Source: JALZKA01 sp963717635
GTDB lineage: Bacteria > Actinomycetota > Thermoleophilia > Solirubrobacterales > 70-9
DNA: 64,000 nucleotides
Reading direction: 5' to 3'
NCBI GenBank assembly: GCA_963717635.1
Contig: OY970347.1
Span: forward strand, 1,364,001-1,428,000
Under the pieces are notes generated by a model. The model worked only from the letters and a program-made list of their open reading frames with translations. It did not search any database and was not told the DNA's origin. Both the position numbers and the translations under genes were made by a program. Positions 63,990-64,000 of this stretch are shown here, one piece after another. Position 1 is the stretch's first letter, and each line of letters begins with the position of its first letter.

Positions 63990-64000
63990 ACTGCTTGGCC

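Noticed and set aside
1..64000. A complete defence system, prophage, secretion cluster or natural-product cluster
   Set aside because: No nuclease-helicase, toxin-antitoxin, capsid, transposase, polyketide or NRPS genes are visible. Almost every gene is housekeeping or a small conserved unknown.

Overview
The window is high-GC, densely packed chromosomal DNA from an actinobacterium. Actinobacterial signs are an mIHF-type integration host factor beside gmk-rpoZ-coaBC, the pyrR-pyrB-pyrC-carA-carB-pyrK-pyrD order, and rimP-nusA-infB-rbfA. A pair of secreted proteins with a single N-terminal membrane segment followed by an Asn-Ser-Val-Gly motif, and the SAM-riboswitch/threonine-synthase-like/MoaD-like block, make me think of Thermoleophilia (Solirubrobacterales); this placement is inference. 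I see no insertion sequence, phage, integrase, plasmid or CRISPR array. Nearly everything is housekeeping.

Layout. 1-6067: end of an unknown gene, PLP synthase (pdxS-pdxT), an M29 aminopeptidase, yebC and ruvC-ruvA-ruvB. 6107-15757: a zinc-ribbon/PAS-like protein, fused SecDF, recJ, a bifunctional (p)ppGpp synthetase/hydrolase and a family 2 glycosyltransferase. 15754-20600 (minus): Ap4A-type HIT protein, phosphohexomutase, metallo-beta-lactamase protein, lipid-kinase-like protein, second HIT protein and an NTF2-like protein. 20623-22791: two divergent exported proteins and a CorA transporter. 22886-26342: SAM-I riboswitch with terminator, threonine-synthase-like enzyme, CysO-like sulfur carrier and two CDP-sugar genes. 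26350-30693: a MerR-type regulator divergent from a membrane protein/48-residue peptide/hydrolase operon, with a 32-bp inverted repeat between. 30639-34568: zinc metallopeptidase, LysM-VanY protein, tRNA-Arg(CCG), RNase Z and an alpha/beta hydrolase. 34625-44389: pyrimidine operon behind a PyrR-binding hairpin, with two NTF2-like genes between carA and carB. 44467-47923: mihF, gmk, rpoZ, coaBC, a TPR protein and dtd. 47953-55847: an apparent attenuator, then rimP, nusA, infB, ylxP, rbfA, nrnA, truB, ribF, rpsO. 55957-64000: a seven-bladed RCC1-like exported protein, pnp, an M16 peptidase, dapB, dapA and RNase J.

Two expression rules recur. First genes of transcription units often have a TANNNT box ending only 6-9 bases before the start codon, which predicts leaderless mRNAs. 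Genes inside operons are joined by 4-base NTGA overlaps (ATGA, GTGA, TTGA and, once, CTGA) or by TGATG. The strongest candidate for under-described biology is the SAM-riboswitch block: it looks like a methionine/homocysteine route that uses a threonine-synthase relative and a protein-bound sulfur carrier whose C-terminal Gly-Gly is capped by one extra Arg. Other notable points are a NusA with a Cys3His module and no ylxR beside it, a short structured repeat with compensating stem changes, a 48-residue membrane peptide, and an apparent CTG start codon.
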